Shown piece by piece: positions 24,601 through 58,979 of a DNA stretch of 64,000 bases (position 1 is its first letter; each line of letters starts with the position of its first letter). Both the position numbers and the translations under genes were made by a program. The stretch lies in NCBI GenBank assembly GCA_033675545.1, contig JAWDGP010003346.1, positions 87,501 to 151,500 on the forward strand, given 5' to 3'. The notes below the pieces were generated by a model that saw only the letters and a program-made list of their open reading frames with translations, did no database searches and was not told the origin of the DNA. The stretch comes from Elysia crispata (lineage: Eukaryota > Mollusca > Gastropoda > Plakobranchidae).

Positions 24601-26602
24601 AGTTGTGCTGTTTAAATACATTCTTTTAATTACGAACGGCTTGCTCGATAAAGAAATACAAGAAACTAAAGTGAAAGACAAGATGAGTCAGTTATATCAC
24701 AATCATGTTCAAAGAATTGTATTTTGAAGTACTGGTGTATTTAGTGGTGAAAACAAGTCAAATGTGTAACATATGAACCTACAATGTGATCTTCAAAACG
24801 GTTCAAATCATCAATCTTTTTGAGAAGAATTACAGCAATATAAAGCAAACAGCACACTTCAATAAAACTTAAAAAAAAAGAAACAAAAACAATCAAGTCT
24901 ACCGGGTTATGCAGATAATCATGTAAGAGGCGATCTACAGTGATATGTTCAACCATGAGCGACCATCATCCCCCGAGTATCAATCTAGATTATCCCGTCC
25001 AGATAACTGGCTTTCTGATCCACCTATTTGAGATGTGAAGGAAAGTTGATCAGTGGAGAAAGAAATATCTCACTTTACCAGAGACCAAGCAAAACGTAAA
25101 CTAAACTACAGTAAGAAAACAAATTAATGTTTGCGCTGGAACTGTTCCAATTCAACAGACCTGGAACACGGACTTTATCAGAGATCTGCGAATTGCCGCC
25201 ATCTTCAAGCATTTCAGTTACGGTTTTTCGTTTTTTGACCAACACAGACTTTCTTGTGTGTCTAAAGGTCCAGACGGGACATTGGATGTCAACGCTAAGG
25301 ATTATTACGTCTCTTTGAAAAAAACATGGAGGTTAGGGTTGGGAAATGATTGTCATCTATGGTGAGGAAAAAAAAACATTGTGCAAGAAAAAAAAATTAC
25401 ACATATTTAGAAAGAAACGTAGTTTACAGTGTCTGTATCGTGTATCGATTGATAAAAGATTATATCAAAACTGAAGTAAAAAAGAAACAGAAGTAATAAA
25501 TATCAGTATTTACACAAGTAGGATGAGCCAACATTTCACCGACCAAGTGCTACATGACGCTCCTCTAACGTTTGTTCTGCTCGATTTGTCGAATATCATA
25601 TCATTGAATTTTTAGTACACACATTATTATGTACTATCGTAAAAAATTACTTAATATCTCTTCATTAAAATTATAATCTGATCTTAATTTTTTCCTGAAA
25701 TTGTTAGCTCCATCTGAAATTTTAAACATACATGAAAATCACTAGGGAAAATAGAAACAAAGAAGCAAATAGTAAAACAAATGGCGATGGAAGAACAAAA
25801 AATATAAATACAGACAAGAAAGATTAGGCGTGAAGTTATGCTCACAGCTATATAAAACTCCTCACATTGTACCAGTCTATTACACATATAGAAGCATAAA
25901 ACGATTTGGTGTAATTCTCGATATACCCATACCACCGGAATGTGTGTATTATGATTTGGCTATTTAAGAATTAGTTAACAATTGGAAAAAGATTCAGTCC
26001 ATTTCTTTCCAAACTCCTAGATTTTCAGAAAGCGAAAAAATGAATAAGATATCGAATAAATCAACCTTGAAACACATCGAACTATAGAATTCAGAATATC
26101 ATCCCCCTGCCTGCTAGAGGACCCCGACATTTGTTTTCAGCCTACGTCAAGTGAAGATAGACCTTTTCTATGGAATACGTTTTTTTTTAATTTTCTACAA
26201 TTATATAATGCAAAACTCTATCAATCAAAATTCCAACTGGTATCTGTTTGACCCCACTTACCTCGAGTATTGAACCAAATTCTCAAATAATTATTAGACC
26301 ATTATCAGATGATATGGATGAGAAACTTGTAACATGCGTATTTATTCAACTACCATACAATGGTTTTATCTTGATCCAGGCTAGGCTTTATATAATTAAA
26401 CTTCAGTGCAGATTATCAACTTTTGGAACTTGCTGAAATTCACAGACACTAGCAGTTCGAATAATTCTAGTGTTAAAAGGCTCACATTACCTATCACAAC
26501 ACAACGCAAAGATCGGTGTTTTAACATTTCATGTAATAAAAACTTCTACATTTCTTTTTTACTATGATGCAAAAGCGTTAGGATCACCCAATGAATTTGC
26601 AA
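21640..26602. other. Intergenic stretch between the two minus-strand genes
   Basis: No exon with convincing coding character was seen. It contains a (GAT)9 run at 22318-22344 and AT-rich unique sequence. Confidence 0.5.
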
Positions 26603-26608
26603 TTTATT
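26603..26608 (-). terminator. Polyadenylation signal AATAAA of the large secreted-protein gene
   Basis: Canonical AATAAA on the minus strand, 114 nt past the TAG at 26722. It supports ending the gene here rather than splicing on to the exons at 13.6-18 kb. Confidence 0.6.
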
Positions 26609-26721
26609 AAATACGTGATGGCATATCTAGGTGTGGTAAATTTGTTAAAAATTCCCTAGGTTGTTCAGGAGACACAAAGCGTCTGACGGGCGACCATCAT
26701 TCTGTTGAGATGACCTTTGAC

Positions 26722-48511
<21,790 letters not shown>

Positions 48512-48515
<4 letters not shown>

Positions 48516-48571
48516 GAGCCCGGGGTACAGGGCAGACGAGAGGCAAGCTTGGCTAGGTTTAAACTCTTCAT
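48512..48571 (-). other. Upstream ORF ending on the start codon of the large gene
   Basis: A 19-codon frame (MKSLNLAKLASRLPCTPGS) starts 56 nt upstream. Its TGA overlaps the main ATG in the tetranucleotide ATGA. If transcribed, it could lower or couple translation of the main frame. Confidence 0.35.
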
Positions 48572-48621
48572 TGTCCAGGTTTACCACTTGTCAGCCACCT
48601 GGGGATTGGTTGAGCCAGGGA

Positions 48622-48726
48622 TATAAACTATTGAACAACCATCGTGTGCAACCTTTCTCAGGTCCGTCTTTCTTTATGGAAAACTGTCTTTGGCTAATTC
48701 TTATCATCGTCAGTGGTTTTATATAA
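48622..48726 (+). promoter_or_regulatory. TATA box and signal-peptide-like first exon, plus strand
   Basis: ATTGG (reverse CCAAT) at about 48604, TATAAA at 48622-48627 and ATG at 48676 are spaced as in a compact promoter with a short leader. The frame reads MENCLWLILIIVSGFI then stop, a signal-peptide-like start that could be spliced at ATC|GTCAGT. It would form a divergent pair with the large gene. No partner exon in phase was confirmed. Confidence 0.25.
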
Positions 48727-48866
48727 TAGTTATTATCAGCCTACATGTTTAACACTTTAAAAAGGAAGGCATATCAATTTTTTTTTTCATACGATAAACC
48801 GTGCACGTTTTTTCAGTGTGTTATCTCACACGTTAATTATGCTGACCTTGAACTCTCATCTAAGTC

Positions 48867-49136
48867 ATGGATGTCATAAGATGGCCAAGGTGGGAATATG
48901 TTTTGTTTCTTTTCACGGGCATTATGGCGTGTTGGTTACCGCACAGTAATTGCCATGTCTCACATGATAAAATGATTTTATTTTGCAGATACCAGAGCAG
49001 GGTAATGTGTAAAACACAACACGAATCTGTGTATATCACGTTACTACACGATAGAAACGTCCTCTGCGCTTTACCAGCTACGGTCGTCTGTCGGCTCTCA
49101 GATCTCGGGGGACGACCAGTTCCAGCCAACCAATAA
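48867..49136 (+). CDS. Unassigned open frame, doubtful
   Basis: An 89-codon plus frame contains a strong internal acceptor (TGATTTTATTTTGCAG at about 48988). After it the frame runs 49 codons with three Cys to a TAA. The opposite strand is open too. It may be a downstream exon for the start at 48676, but phases do not obviously agree. Confidence 0.15.
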   Translation: MDVIRWPRWEYVLFLFTGIMACWLPHSNCHVSHDKMILFCRYQSRVMCKTQHESVYITLLHDRNVLCALPATVVCRLSDLGGRPVPANQ

Positions 49137-49382
49137 TTATGTTTAGTAGCCGAGTCTAGACCAGAATCTAAATCACGTACCTCTCTCCTCACGAGATAGA
49201 AACATGGACGACGTTTGCCGATTAATCCTGATCATAGGGTCAAATATTTATGATCTGTAGCAAAGGATAAGCCTAAACCCATCCCTATCTGTCTCTGTCT
49301 CTCTATCTCTCCTGTTTTCATAACTAGGTCTGTTGTATATGCCATGACCTCAGGGGTCATACCGACTCAGCAGAATTTTTTG

Positions 49383-49482
49383 CAGTCTGGACAGTACAGT
49401 CTGGACAGTACAGTCTGGACAGTGCAGTCTGGACAGTACAGTCTGGACAGTACAGTCTAGACAGTACAGTCTGGACAGTATG
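49383..49482. repeat. 14-bp tandem repeat
   Basis: Seven copies of cagtctggacagta with two single-base variants. Confidence 0.95.
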
Positions 49483-50020
49483 TTCAACAATTTACAAAGT
49501 GGTGAATCCGAAACCGCTAAGTGCAAACAATTGTGTTAAAACACTTTAGCACTCCGCTGTTAATGGCAGTGTTTATTACAATTTGATTGACAGGGACAGT
49601 GTAGAGTTACAGACAAGATGAAATACCACTCCTCACTTGGCGTATTGAGTGGCTCTTTGCTTATGAAAATGAATTAGGTATATATGATAACCAAACCTAA
49701 AGCTCTCATAATTTATTGGGTTTGTTAATTGTGTGCCGCCCCATTTGGGCTGAAACTCGAAGTATAAAAAAGCTCAAGAGAATAATGTTGTGTCCATTAG
49801 GTTTCAAATTAAATGGCCCTTACAGTAAATCCATAAGCTTTCGTTATTTAAAGCGCTCAACGTGTACAAAACAAAGTTGTGGTAGATTTCTTTGAAATTA
49901 AAATGTAAATTAAAACTTACTTTTCTTACATTATGTTCGAAAAGGGCGGTTAGCAGTACGGATACCCATGGGTGGAGTCTGGGTAGGACAATCAGATGGA
50001 CTTTACACAATCACTGTGTT

Positions 50021-50101
<81 letters not shown>

Positions 50102-51013
50102 AAGAGGCTGCAGATGATTATAACAGTAAAAATTACAGTTTCTTTAGGTCTTTATTTATGAAATAACAACAACAAATTTCACTGTCTTCCATACCACGAT
50201 GAGTTCATAAATTAGGGCTTAGCTTTGCCAGACCTTACTCCAGCCAATTACAAGATGGAGTTGGAATAGATTAAGCAAGCGACTTGTCTCCGATCAACCC
50301 TGACAGCATCTTGTATAGATCTGCAATCAAAGTCGATATCACGCGAATCCCGCTTCTTTATTTATTGTATAATTATCTTGAGCCTGAAAAGTGAAACCTA
50401 TCTGACTCTTCCAATGCATCTTTTTTTTTAATTCAACGACCTTTTAGAAATCATGCTGTAGGCAAAGTCTAGAGGTGTGCAATAAATCTGTGGACTTAAA
50501 GGGAAAACCTTACCTGTCAGAGCCCAAAAAGAAATTGTTAAAATAATTATGTCTAATTTGTTTTAAAGGCATCACCCGCTTCGGAAATACAATACCACTG
50601 AAAGCAGTCTTTTAAAGGTTTTTTCTTTCATCATAATAAATTTGGCGAAAAAGGATGGATAAATTAACAACAATAAAAACATAACATACTTTCGAGAACA
50701 TTTTAAATCTAAATCCTTTTTTATCCTTGATTTTTTGGACCACGTGGGACATTGATGTTGGCAGATCAAATTTCAGTAAACTTCATTACTCTACAGAGTG
50801 GTTTCGGAAGAGGGAGCGGAGAAAGAAATTGAAGACCTTTATAATACAGTATATACAGGTTAACTAAAGGGCGGAAACTAGTTCATTACAAAGGGATGCA
50901 AAGAGATAAAAGATAAATCGATAGATAGTTGAAAAGAGAGAGAGGAGAGAGAGAAAGAAAGAAAGAGAGAGAGACATAGAGAGAAAGATATATATAAATA
51001 TATATTTATATAA

Positions 51014-51014
<1 letters not shown>

Positions 51015-51058
<44 letters not shown>

Positions 51059-51082
51059 GAGAGATAGAGAGAGACACACACA

Positions 51083-51149
<67 letters not shown>
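51015..51149. repeat. (TA)n(GA)n compound microsatellite
   Basis: About 19 TA units, a 35-bp GA/CA-rich link, then about 31 GA units. Confidence 0.93.
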
Positions 51150-51160
<11 letters not shown>

Positions 51161-51336
51161 GGAAAAAAGAAAGAGAGCAATTTTATACTAAAACAATTAT
51201 GATCGAAAGGAAACTCCTAATTTTTTTTTATTTATAGTTGATGACGAGATGCACAAATAAGGAAAACAGGCGCTTTTTTCAAATGCAGAAAACTGTTGCT
51301 CTAATCACTTTTTGCCGTAATTCAATATTTTGTTTC

Positions 51337-51497
<161 letters not shown>

Positions 51498-52900
51498 TAC
51501 AGCTACAAAAAATTTCGGTTACTCAGTAATAGAGAAAGCGCAAATGAAATATTTATAGCCGTGGGGATAACGTCATTAGAATATTGAATAAATTCCCTGT
51601 GCTGTCAAGTTTAAGGAAATCTATATACCTATAATAATCCACAGGAATCCAAATGTTTTTGTTTGCATTTTACCATTGTAAAAGATTTACAGAGCCAATT
51701 AAGAAAAGTAGCCAAAAGGCTGGCGAAAAATAGCCCAAACCAGAAACATATGACTTTTTTTTTATCCTTAATCTGTTTTTTATTGCATTTTAATTAGTCA
51801 AGAATGAAAATGTCATGATAGTTTTGTTTAAACTGCCCACATTCTAAGGGATCAAAGTTGTACATTGTTTATTTTTATCTATTTTTTTTTTTATTTTATT
51901 TTTTTTACAAATGTTGGCATCACACTTCCTTCATTCCAGTTTTTACTACCTACCCAGAGATCTGAAGCTTGTTAACTCAAACTATCCTAATTCTATCAAT
52001 GATGATCAGTGAGGAGAGTTCAAACAGCTGGATAATTTATTCGTTCTTGAGGTTTGCACTATAAACACTTCCATAGCTTCACGGGATTGATCTGTGATTG
52101 AAATCCAGACATTGTTTGAACAGCTTCCTCTTCTGACGGAAAGGTAATTAGCCCAGTTGTGCATTTTTTTTTTTAAATTCAGGAATTAGATATCTGTATT
52201 CGAACATTTAAGACACAATATTGTACCCCTATGTCGTCGCTAACTATTTGGTATTTTGCAAAAAAAAAAAAACCCACTAGTTTGTTGACAGGATTAGTAT
52301 TTTTAATGCAGTGATACCAAAAGAAAAAATACAAAGTTAGAAAATAAATAAACATCAAGAAAAACTAAAAACAAAACAAAACTTTCGAGATCTGATGTTT
52401 CTTATTCCTCTTAGTTACTTCATAACCTTAGATGGGGAGAAAAACTTAGTGTTCAGGGAAACCCAGTTGGAGGATTATTGGTGTAGGGAGAGGAGAAGAA
52501 AGAAGAGGACTCTGGGGAGGAGCAGAAGAGGAGGAAGGAAGGAAAAGGAGATACACGAGGTTGAATGTGGGCTAACGGAGGAGAATGCAGGGGAGGAAAA
52601 GAGCCGATAACACAGCTAGATAATAACCGCATAAAACTGGAACAACACTGAAACAGAGGACTTGCAAACCGGTTAGAACCGGCATGCGGTGCGGAGACAA
52701 CCCAAACCGGATAGTTCGAGCGTGACCTTGAAAACCGAGGCTGAAAATGGTTTGAGGCTGAATCACACATTTGTTGTAGCACTGAACATATCAAGTTTGG
52801 TTCAAAAACCATAACACGCTCTGTGTAGAGTGACACGAGTGATTTACAAGCTAGAGTTACACTGTGCGCGTGTCCTACAAGTCCCAGATTGTTGTCACAG

Positions 52901-53071
52901 GTTTGCTGTCCACACGCGGCACGCTGGACCAAGCCGGACCAAGCTGGACCAGTGATCGAACATGATTATGACCACCACTGGACTCACTGGGTCCTCTCGC
53001 TGATCCCCTGGATCGTCCGACAACTCCACAACACGCATGCGGGGGGAGGATATGACTTCCTTTCTCTCTAA
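52901..53071 (+). CDS. Coding-like GC-rich island, strand uncertain
   Basis: On the plus strand, after ATTGTTGTCACAG, a frame of 56 codons ends in TAA and includes DHHWTHWVLSLIPWIVRQLH. On the minus strand, frames with REDP before a GTGAGT donor are also open. GC content is clearly above its surroundings. A triple tggaccaag-type repeat lies inside. I cannot choose a strand or product. Confidence 0.2.
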   Translation, partial: VCCPHAARWTKPDQAGPVIEHDYDHHWTHWVLSLIPWIVRQLHNTHAGGGYDFLSL

Positions 53072-53990
53072 CCCACAAGATAATGTCATGAATATAAAAC
53101 ATCCATCCATGAACAAAGAGAAACTTTTACTCACACTCGTGGCCCCATCAGTAAACCGCAGGACAGACATAAGATGTCCCTGGTTTGAATTTTGAGGTGT
53201 TATTTGATAGTAAGGGTTTTGTCCCCTCATACCAGCCCAAGAATTAGTTGATAGAGCGTCATTGTCTCTGTATCAAAGTCATCAGTTAAGTCAAAGGGGG
53301 AGAACTCCTGATGCTGGACCTGGTCTCGAGGCTTTATTTCATTATTTACCATAAAATGCTGTGGAGGAAGAAATCATACTTTCTAATCCTGGATTTCAAG
53401 AAATGCGTTCACTTTCATGTAGTAGATTTAGAATATCCACATGTTTAGTTGTTTCACAGAAAGTTAATCACATAATAGGGTGCCATAGAGAAAGTGATGG
53501 ATGCTCCGTTTATATTTTCTACATGAGACCATGTGATACCTGTACACTATGCATTGACTCTTGAACTTAATCTTCATCCCAATAGATAAATTTGCATCCC
53601 AGTAAGTCTACACTCAAACTAGATCAGAGAGATACAATGTGGGACTTTTTTTCACCTTCATTTTCTTTTTTACAAATCTGTGTTTCTTTACAATTCAAGA
53701 ACATTAAACCTCTCTTCATGCAAATAAGCAATTCTTAAAGCATAATCTTATTACCATAATTTACAAAAAAGGAAAGAGTGTGGAAGAAACACTTTTTTCC
53801 TGGGTTCCAACACATGGACTGAGTCACTTTTCAGCAGCATTAGACGAACAATCGTGACCTTTTTATGTTTTCTGACCAGGCTGCAAGGTGCACAGAAAAC
53901 CTAGAGCACCAAGAAAACTTCGAAAAAATGAAAGGATCAAGTTAAATAAACCAGGAAATATGGAAATGTTAAGCCAAAAAATAAACTTAC

Positions 53991-54054
53991 CAGAAAAGAA
54001 GCATTTTTCACACATGAACAAAACATTTTCTTCTCCTGCCACCTCCAACTTGGT
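53991..54054 (-). CDS. Possible internal exon with a zinc-finger-like CxxC
   Basis: A strong acceptor (CTGTCTCCACTCAG|ACC) and donor (TTTTCTG|GTAAGT) frame 64 nt encoding TKLEVAGEENVLFMCEKCFF then S. The CEKC motif after an aromatic-Met resembles half a C2H2 or ribbon zinc site. No partner exon with matching phase was identified; a second open frame exists. Confidence 0.28.
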
Positions 54055-54342
54055 CTGAGTGGAGACAGACTAAGGAGCTGCAGTTTGACGGTTTTCCTGC
54101 TGTAAGTGATTGTGTATAAGGGTTGAGTTCTTCAGACAGCTCACACTGATGATTTAATTCTTTTGTTCCTAAAGTTGCCGCGAAAACATAACAAGACAAA
54201 AATTCTATCATGAACAATTTTGATTTAGCCTTTAGTCAGTGTCTATTCTGATATCTCCACCCCCCCCCCCCCCCTCTTTTCTATCTCCTCCCATCACAAT
54301 CACCCCACCCCATTTCTCTTCTTCCTCTTTAGACTCTGCACT

Positions 54343-54465
<123 letters not shown>

Positions 54466-54629
54466 CCCCGCGACTTCTTTCGTCACCTTTTCTTGCAATT
54501 CTTTTGAGTCTGCCCCATAAAACTTATGTAATTTTCTTCTTGTTACAGTTTGTACTGATTTCCTCTGTATGTGTGTCTGTGAGTATATATGCTGCTCAAC
54601 TATAGGCTCGTATATCAGAGGTGTCTAGT

Positions 54630-54925
54630 TTATCGAGTATGAGACACAGCTCTGAGAGGCAGCTCTAAGATACAGCTCTTGAAATAAAACTTTGACTCAT
54701 AGCTCTGACACACAACTCTGATACAAGCTCACACACGCATGTTGACACACAGATCTGATACACAACTCTGACACACAGCTCTTGACACACAGCTTTGAGA
54801 CACAGCTCTTGACGCTCAACTCTTGACACACAGCTTTGAGACACAGCTCTTGACACACAGCTCTGATACACAACCCTGACACACAGCTCTTGACCCACAA
54901 CTGTTGATACACAGCTCCTGACACA
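54630..54925. repeat. Irregular 14-15-bp repeat
   Basis: About twenty diverged copies of gacacacagctctt / gagacacagctctt. Confidence 0.85.
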
Positions 54926-55489
54926 TTATTAGATGAGTCTAGCCAGCACGATACTAATGACAAAATTATCTTGCCAAGTTCATCTCTTTGAGTTTGGTGG
55001 CCAAAAAGTGCACGTGTCTTCCACTCCGTGCTGCATGCTGAGTGGAGTGGGTGTGAGGATGGCCGCTTAGCATGAATGTAGCAGCCGTTTCGCTTACAGC
55101 ACTTAAAAGGTTAATTTACATTTACATTGAAAAGGCTTGATTTTTGCATGGTCGATAAACTAAGCTCATGTGGCACAAAAAATGTCACACTGTCATCTTC
55201 ACTCACAGCACTCAACAATAATATAATATTGAAAGAGGATCAGACTTGTTTAACTTGTGGAGTATTTGATAATAGTAGTTATTTTATTGTTTATTGTTAT
55301 ATTTCTGTTTAAAAAAGGAGAAAGATAGAATAAAATAGTACACATGTATCAACTGTTTAACGGGTCAAGTCATTAAGAAAATGTTCAACTAAGCTTTCTC
55401 AGCTATGATGTAGGTAATGTAAAAATATTGCATGCTATGAACCAATTAAAAGAAATGAATACTGAAATATAGTTACAAACCACTTGAGA

Positions 55490-56490
55490 CATTTGAAAAT
55501 GAAGCAAAGTCATGATTTTGAAGAACCTTAATGTAAAAGAGGAACCATGAGATCTAAATACTAAAGCATAGTCATGAACAAATAGAGAGACCTGAATATT
55601 AAAGTATAGCCATGAAGTAATTGAGGGACCTGAATTTTAAAGTATAGTCATGTACTGATGTAGTAATTGAGGGACCTGAATTTTAAAGTATAGTCATGTA
55701 CTGATGTAGTAATTGAGGGACCTGAATGTTGAAGTATAGTCGTGTAGTAATTGTAGGACCTGAATATAGAATTAATATTGTCATGAACTAATTGAGGGTC
55801 GTGAATATTGAATTAGTATAGTCATGTAGTAATTGAAGGACCTGAATATTAATTAGTATTGTCATGTAGTAATTGAAGGACCTGAATATTAATTAGTATT
55901 GTCATGTAGTAATTGAAGGACCTGAATATTGAGGTATAGTCATGTAGTAATTGAAGGACCTGAATATCGAAGTGTAGTCATCAAGTAACTGAGGGATCTG
56001 AATATTAAAGTATAGTCATGTTGTAACTATGTTATCTGAATATTAAAGTATAGATATTTATAAATTGTAGGACCTGATATGAATTAGTATAGTCATGAAC
56101 TAATTGAAGGACCTGAATATGTAATTAGTAATTTAGGTCCTGAATATTGAACTAGTATCGCCATGAAGTAATTGAGGGACCTGAATTTTTTAGTATAGTC
56201 ATGAACTAATTGAGCGAACTGAATATTTAAGTATATGCATGAACTAATTGAGGGATCTCACTATTACATTAGTATAATCATTAACTAATTGAGTTACCTG
56301 AATATTGAAGTATAGTCATGAATTAATCGAAGGACCTAAATGTTTAAGTATAGTCATAAAGTAATTAAGAGACCTGAATATTGAAGTATTGTCATGAATT
56401 AATGAAGGAACCTAAATACTCAAGTATAGACATGAAGTAATTGAAGGACCAGAAAATTGAATTAGTGTGGTCATGAACCACTTGAGAGAT
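55490..56490. repeat. Degenerate tandem repeat of about 45 bp, about 1 kb
   Basis: Over twenty diverged copies of agtcatgaactaattgaggg followed by acctgaatattaaagtat. Unit length varies by a few bases; no coding frame survives. Confidence 0.88.
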
Positions 56491-56693
56491 CTCAATTAAA
56501 AATGGTCGTTATTACAAACAAGCAAAATCTAACGACAATTCGAACACAGTACAGAAAAGAATTTATGCTCATAAAAAATTATCGTTAAAATCTGATGACA
56601 GTATGTGAATAAAAGGTCAAGGCTCAAATTTTTTTTGTGTGTGTCTTATCCTTACTTTAACATCCATAAACACATTGAAGTGTCGACTTCCGA

Positions 56694-56879
56694 ATGGATT
56701 CTGAAATCGCAATTTCTACAAATGAAGACCGTGATAATGCAAGTTCTTTATTTGAGCCAACTTCACTATGTCGTGTAAGACTGGTAATTGTACATGGTGA
56801 AGAGCCAGATTTCTCGGATTCAAACTCTATCCTCAGCGTCACAGGTAGAAACTCTGATTACTACAGCATACCAATTTAA
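56694..56879 (+). CDS. Short open frame, unrecognised, doubtful
   Basis: A 61-residue plus frame (starts MDSEIAISTNEDRDNASSLF) with acidic, protein-like composition and no supporting splice or promoter signal. The minus strand is open over nearly the same span. Confidence 0.15.
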   Translation: MDSEIAISTNEDRDNASSLFEPTSLCRVRLVIVHGEEPDFSDSNSILSVTGRNSDYYSIPI

Positions 56880-57120
56880 CCAACACATTGATGAGGCTGA
56901 GGTAACAAGAGCTACATGATTATTCAGACTTGCCTCTCCCATCATAACTGTGTTTCTAACAAAAACCATAATTAGAAGTAGTCTTCACTTGTGAAAAGAG
57001 AATAGCTTCCAATTATTGCGACAAAACAGCAGTCTGTTTTTATAGGCCGACTTGAAAACACATTTCATTTACAACTGGCTTGTCTCTGAGAGGGTGGGGA
57101 TGGTGTGATGTTCAGGACCG

Positions 57121-57133
57121 GAGAGAGAGAGAA

Positions 57134-57198
<65 letters not shown>

Positions 57199-57316
57199 AA
57201 GAGAGCGAGAAAGAGAGAAAGATAGAGAGATAGAGACAGAGAGAGAGAGAGACAGACAGACACGTAGACAGACAGACCGACAGACAGACAGAGACAGAGA
57301 GACAGACAGACAGAGA
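57121..57316. repeat. (GA)n then (CAGA)n microsatellite
   Basis: Interrupted GA run to about 57250, then CAGA units. Confidence 0.93.
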
Positions 57317-57388
57317 GGTAAAAAGCGAGGTAGAGGTTTGATTTTAGGTAATTAAAAATAAAGATTTCCTAAAAGACAAGAAAGATTT

Positions 57389-58030
57389 CATTCTTCTTCC
57401 TGTTACATTTTTCTTTCTTCTTCCTGTTACATTTTTCTTTCTTCTTTCTGTTACATTTTTCTTTCTTCTTTCTGTTACATTTTTCTTTCTTCTTTCTGTT
57501 ACATTTTTCTTTCTTCTTTCTGTTACATTTTTCTTTCTTCTTTCTGTTACATTTTTCTTTCTTCTTTCTGTTACATTTTTCTTTCTTCTTTCTGTTACAT
57601 TTTTCTTTCTTCTTTCTGTTACATTTTTCTTTCTTCTTCCTGTTACATTTTTCTTTCTTCTTTCTGTTACATTTTACTTTCTTCTTTCTGTTACATTTTT
57701 CTTTCTTCTTTCTGTTACATTTTTCTTTCTTCTTCCTGTTACATTTTTCTTTCTTCTTCCTGTTACATTTTTCTTTCTTCTTTCTGTTACATTTTTCTTT
57801 CTTCTTTCTGTTACATTTTTCTTTCTTCTTTCTGTTACATTTTTCTTTCTTCTTTCTGTTACATTTTTCTTTCTTCTTTCTGTTACATTTTTCTTTCTTC
57901 TTTCTGTTACATTTTTCTTTCTTCTTCCTGTTACATTTTTCTTTCTTCTTTCTGTTACATTTTTCTCTCTTCTTTCTGTTACATTTTTCTTTCTTCTTTC
58001 TGTTACATTTTTCTTTCTTCTTTCTGTTAC
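57389..58030. repeat. 24-bp minisatellite, about 27 copies
   Basis: Near-identical 24-bp units (ttctttctgttacatttttc), mainly varying at one C/T site. Being 8 codons long, it keeps a minus frame open with an NVT-containing 8-residue repeat; not credible as a gene. Confidence 0.96.
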
Positions 58031-58571
58031 AAATGTTAAGTTGGCTTTCATTCTCTCTATTCTCCGTTTTTCGTGCAATATCCTGTTTCGGTATATGTAG
58101 AAAACGATATTTGTTGAAAAAATATGAAGATCAGAGGTCCTAGTTTCTTTTTTAATTCTACAAAATTTTCCAAAAAAAAAAAAAAGAAGTTTACATTTCA
58201 AATCCAACTTCTTAATTGATCTACGGAAAGCAAATAATGTCGGATAGTAAGTTAAAAGAAATATTAGCTTCCCTGCGGGGTATATGCTTTGATTAACATT
58301 TGGTAACAGTGGTTGAAATTGTTTTATTTTTTTTTTTTTCCACTTGTCTTAACAAAACAAGTCTTGTCAAAAAAAAAAAAAAAATAAGCGATGTTAAAAC
58401 ACAGAAGAACAAAAAAAACCTGCAGCGTTTTGTTTTAAACAGCGTTTTGGACAGTCTCTAAATGAACCATTTTTAACGTGCAGTAAACGAAATATGCTCT
58501 GAATATTTCTAAGTTTCAATAGACCAATTGAAAAAACATTTGTTACCATTTTCTCCGCCCCCACCCCCTCC

Positions 58572-58577
<6 letters not shown>

Positions 58578-58635
<58 letters not shown>

Positions 58636-58733
58636 TCTCACCTTCTCTCCCTTTCCATTATAGACCTATCAAATGCCTCTCTCTCTTTCCATACCTCTCC
58701 TTCTGTCTGTCTGTCTGTTGTCTGTCTGTCTGC

Positions 58734-58790
<57 letters not shown>
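58578..58790. repeat. (CT)n and (CTGT)n microsatellites
   Basis: CT run 58578-58631, CTGT units 58705-58755, CT run 58753-58790. Confidence 0.93.
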
Positions 58791-58979
58791 AGTTTATCTG
58801 TCTTTCTCTCTGTCTTTCTGTCTGTGTGTCTCTCTTTCTTCACAAAATATCCTTGGCTTCCATCATCGCTAGCTTAGCACATGGAGAAAGAAAAGAATTT
58901 TATAATGTCAATGAAAATTTCTTTCCTTATCAATCATTCTTTCACTCTCTATCTCTATCTCTTTCTCTCTAACTTTCAA

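Noticed and set aside
52453..52932. 159-codon minus-strand frame
   Set aside because: Ser/Pro/Phe-rich composition, antisense to a purine-rich tract, no splice or start context.
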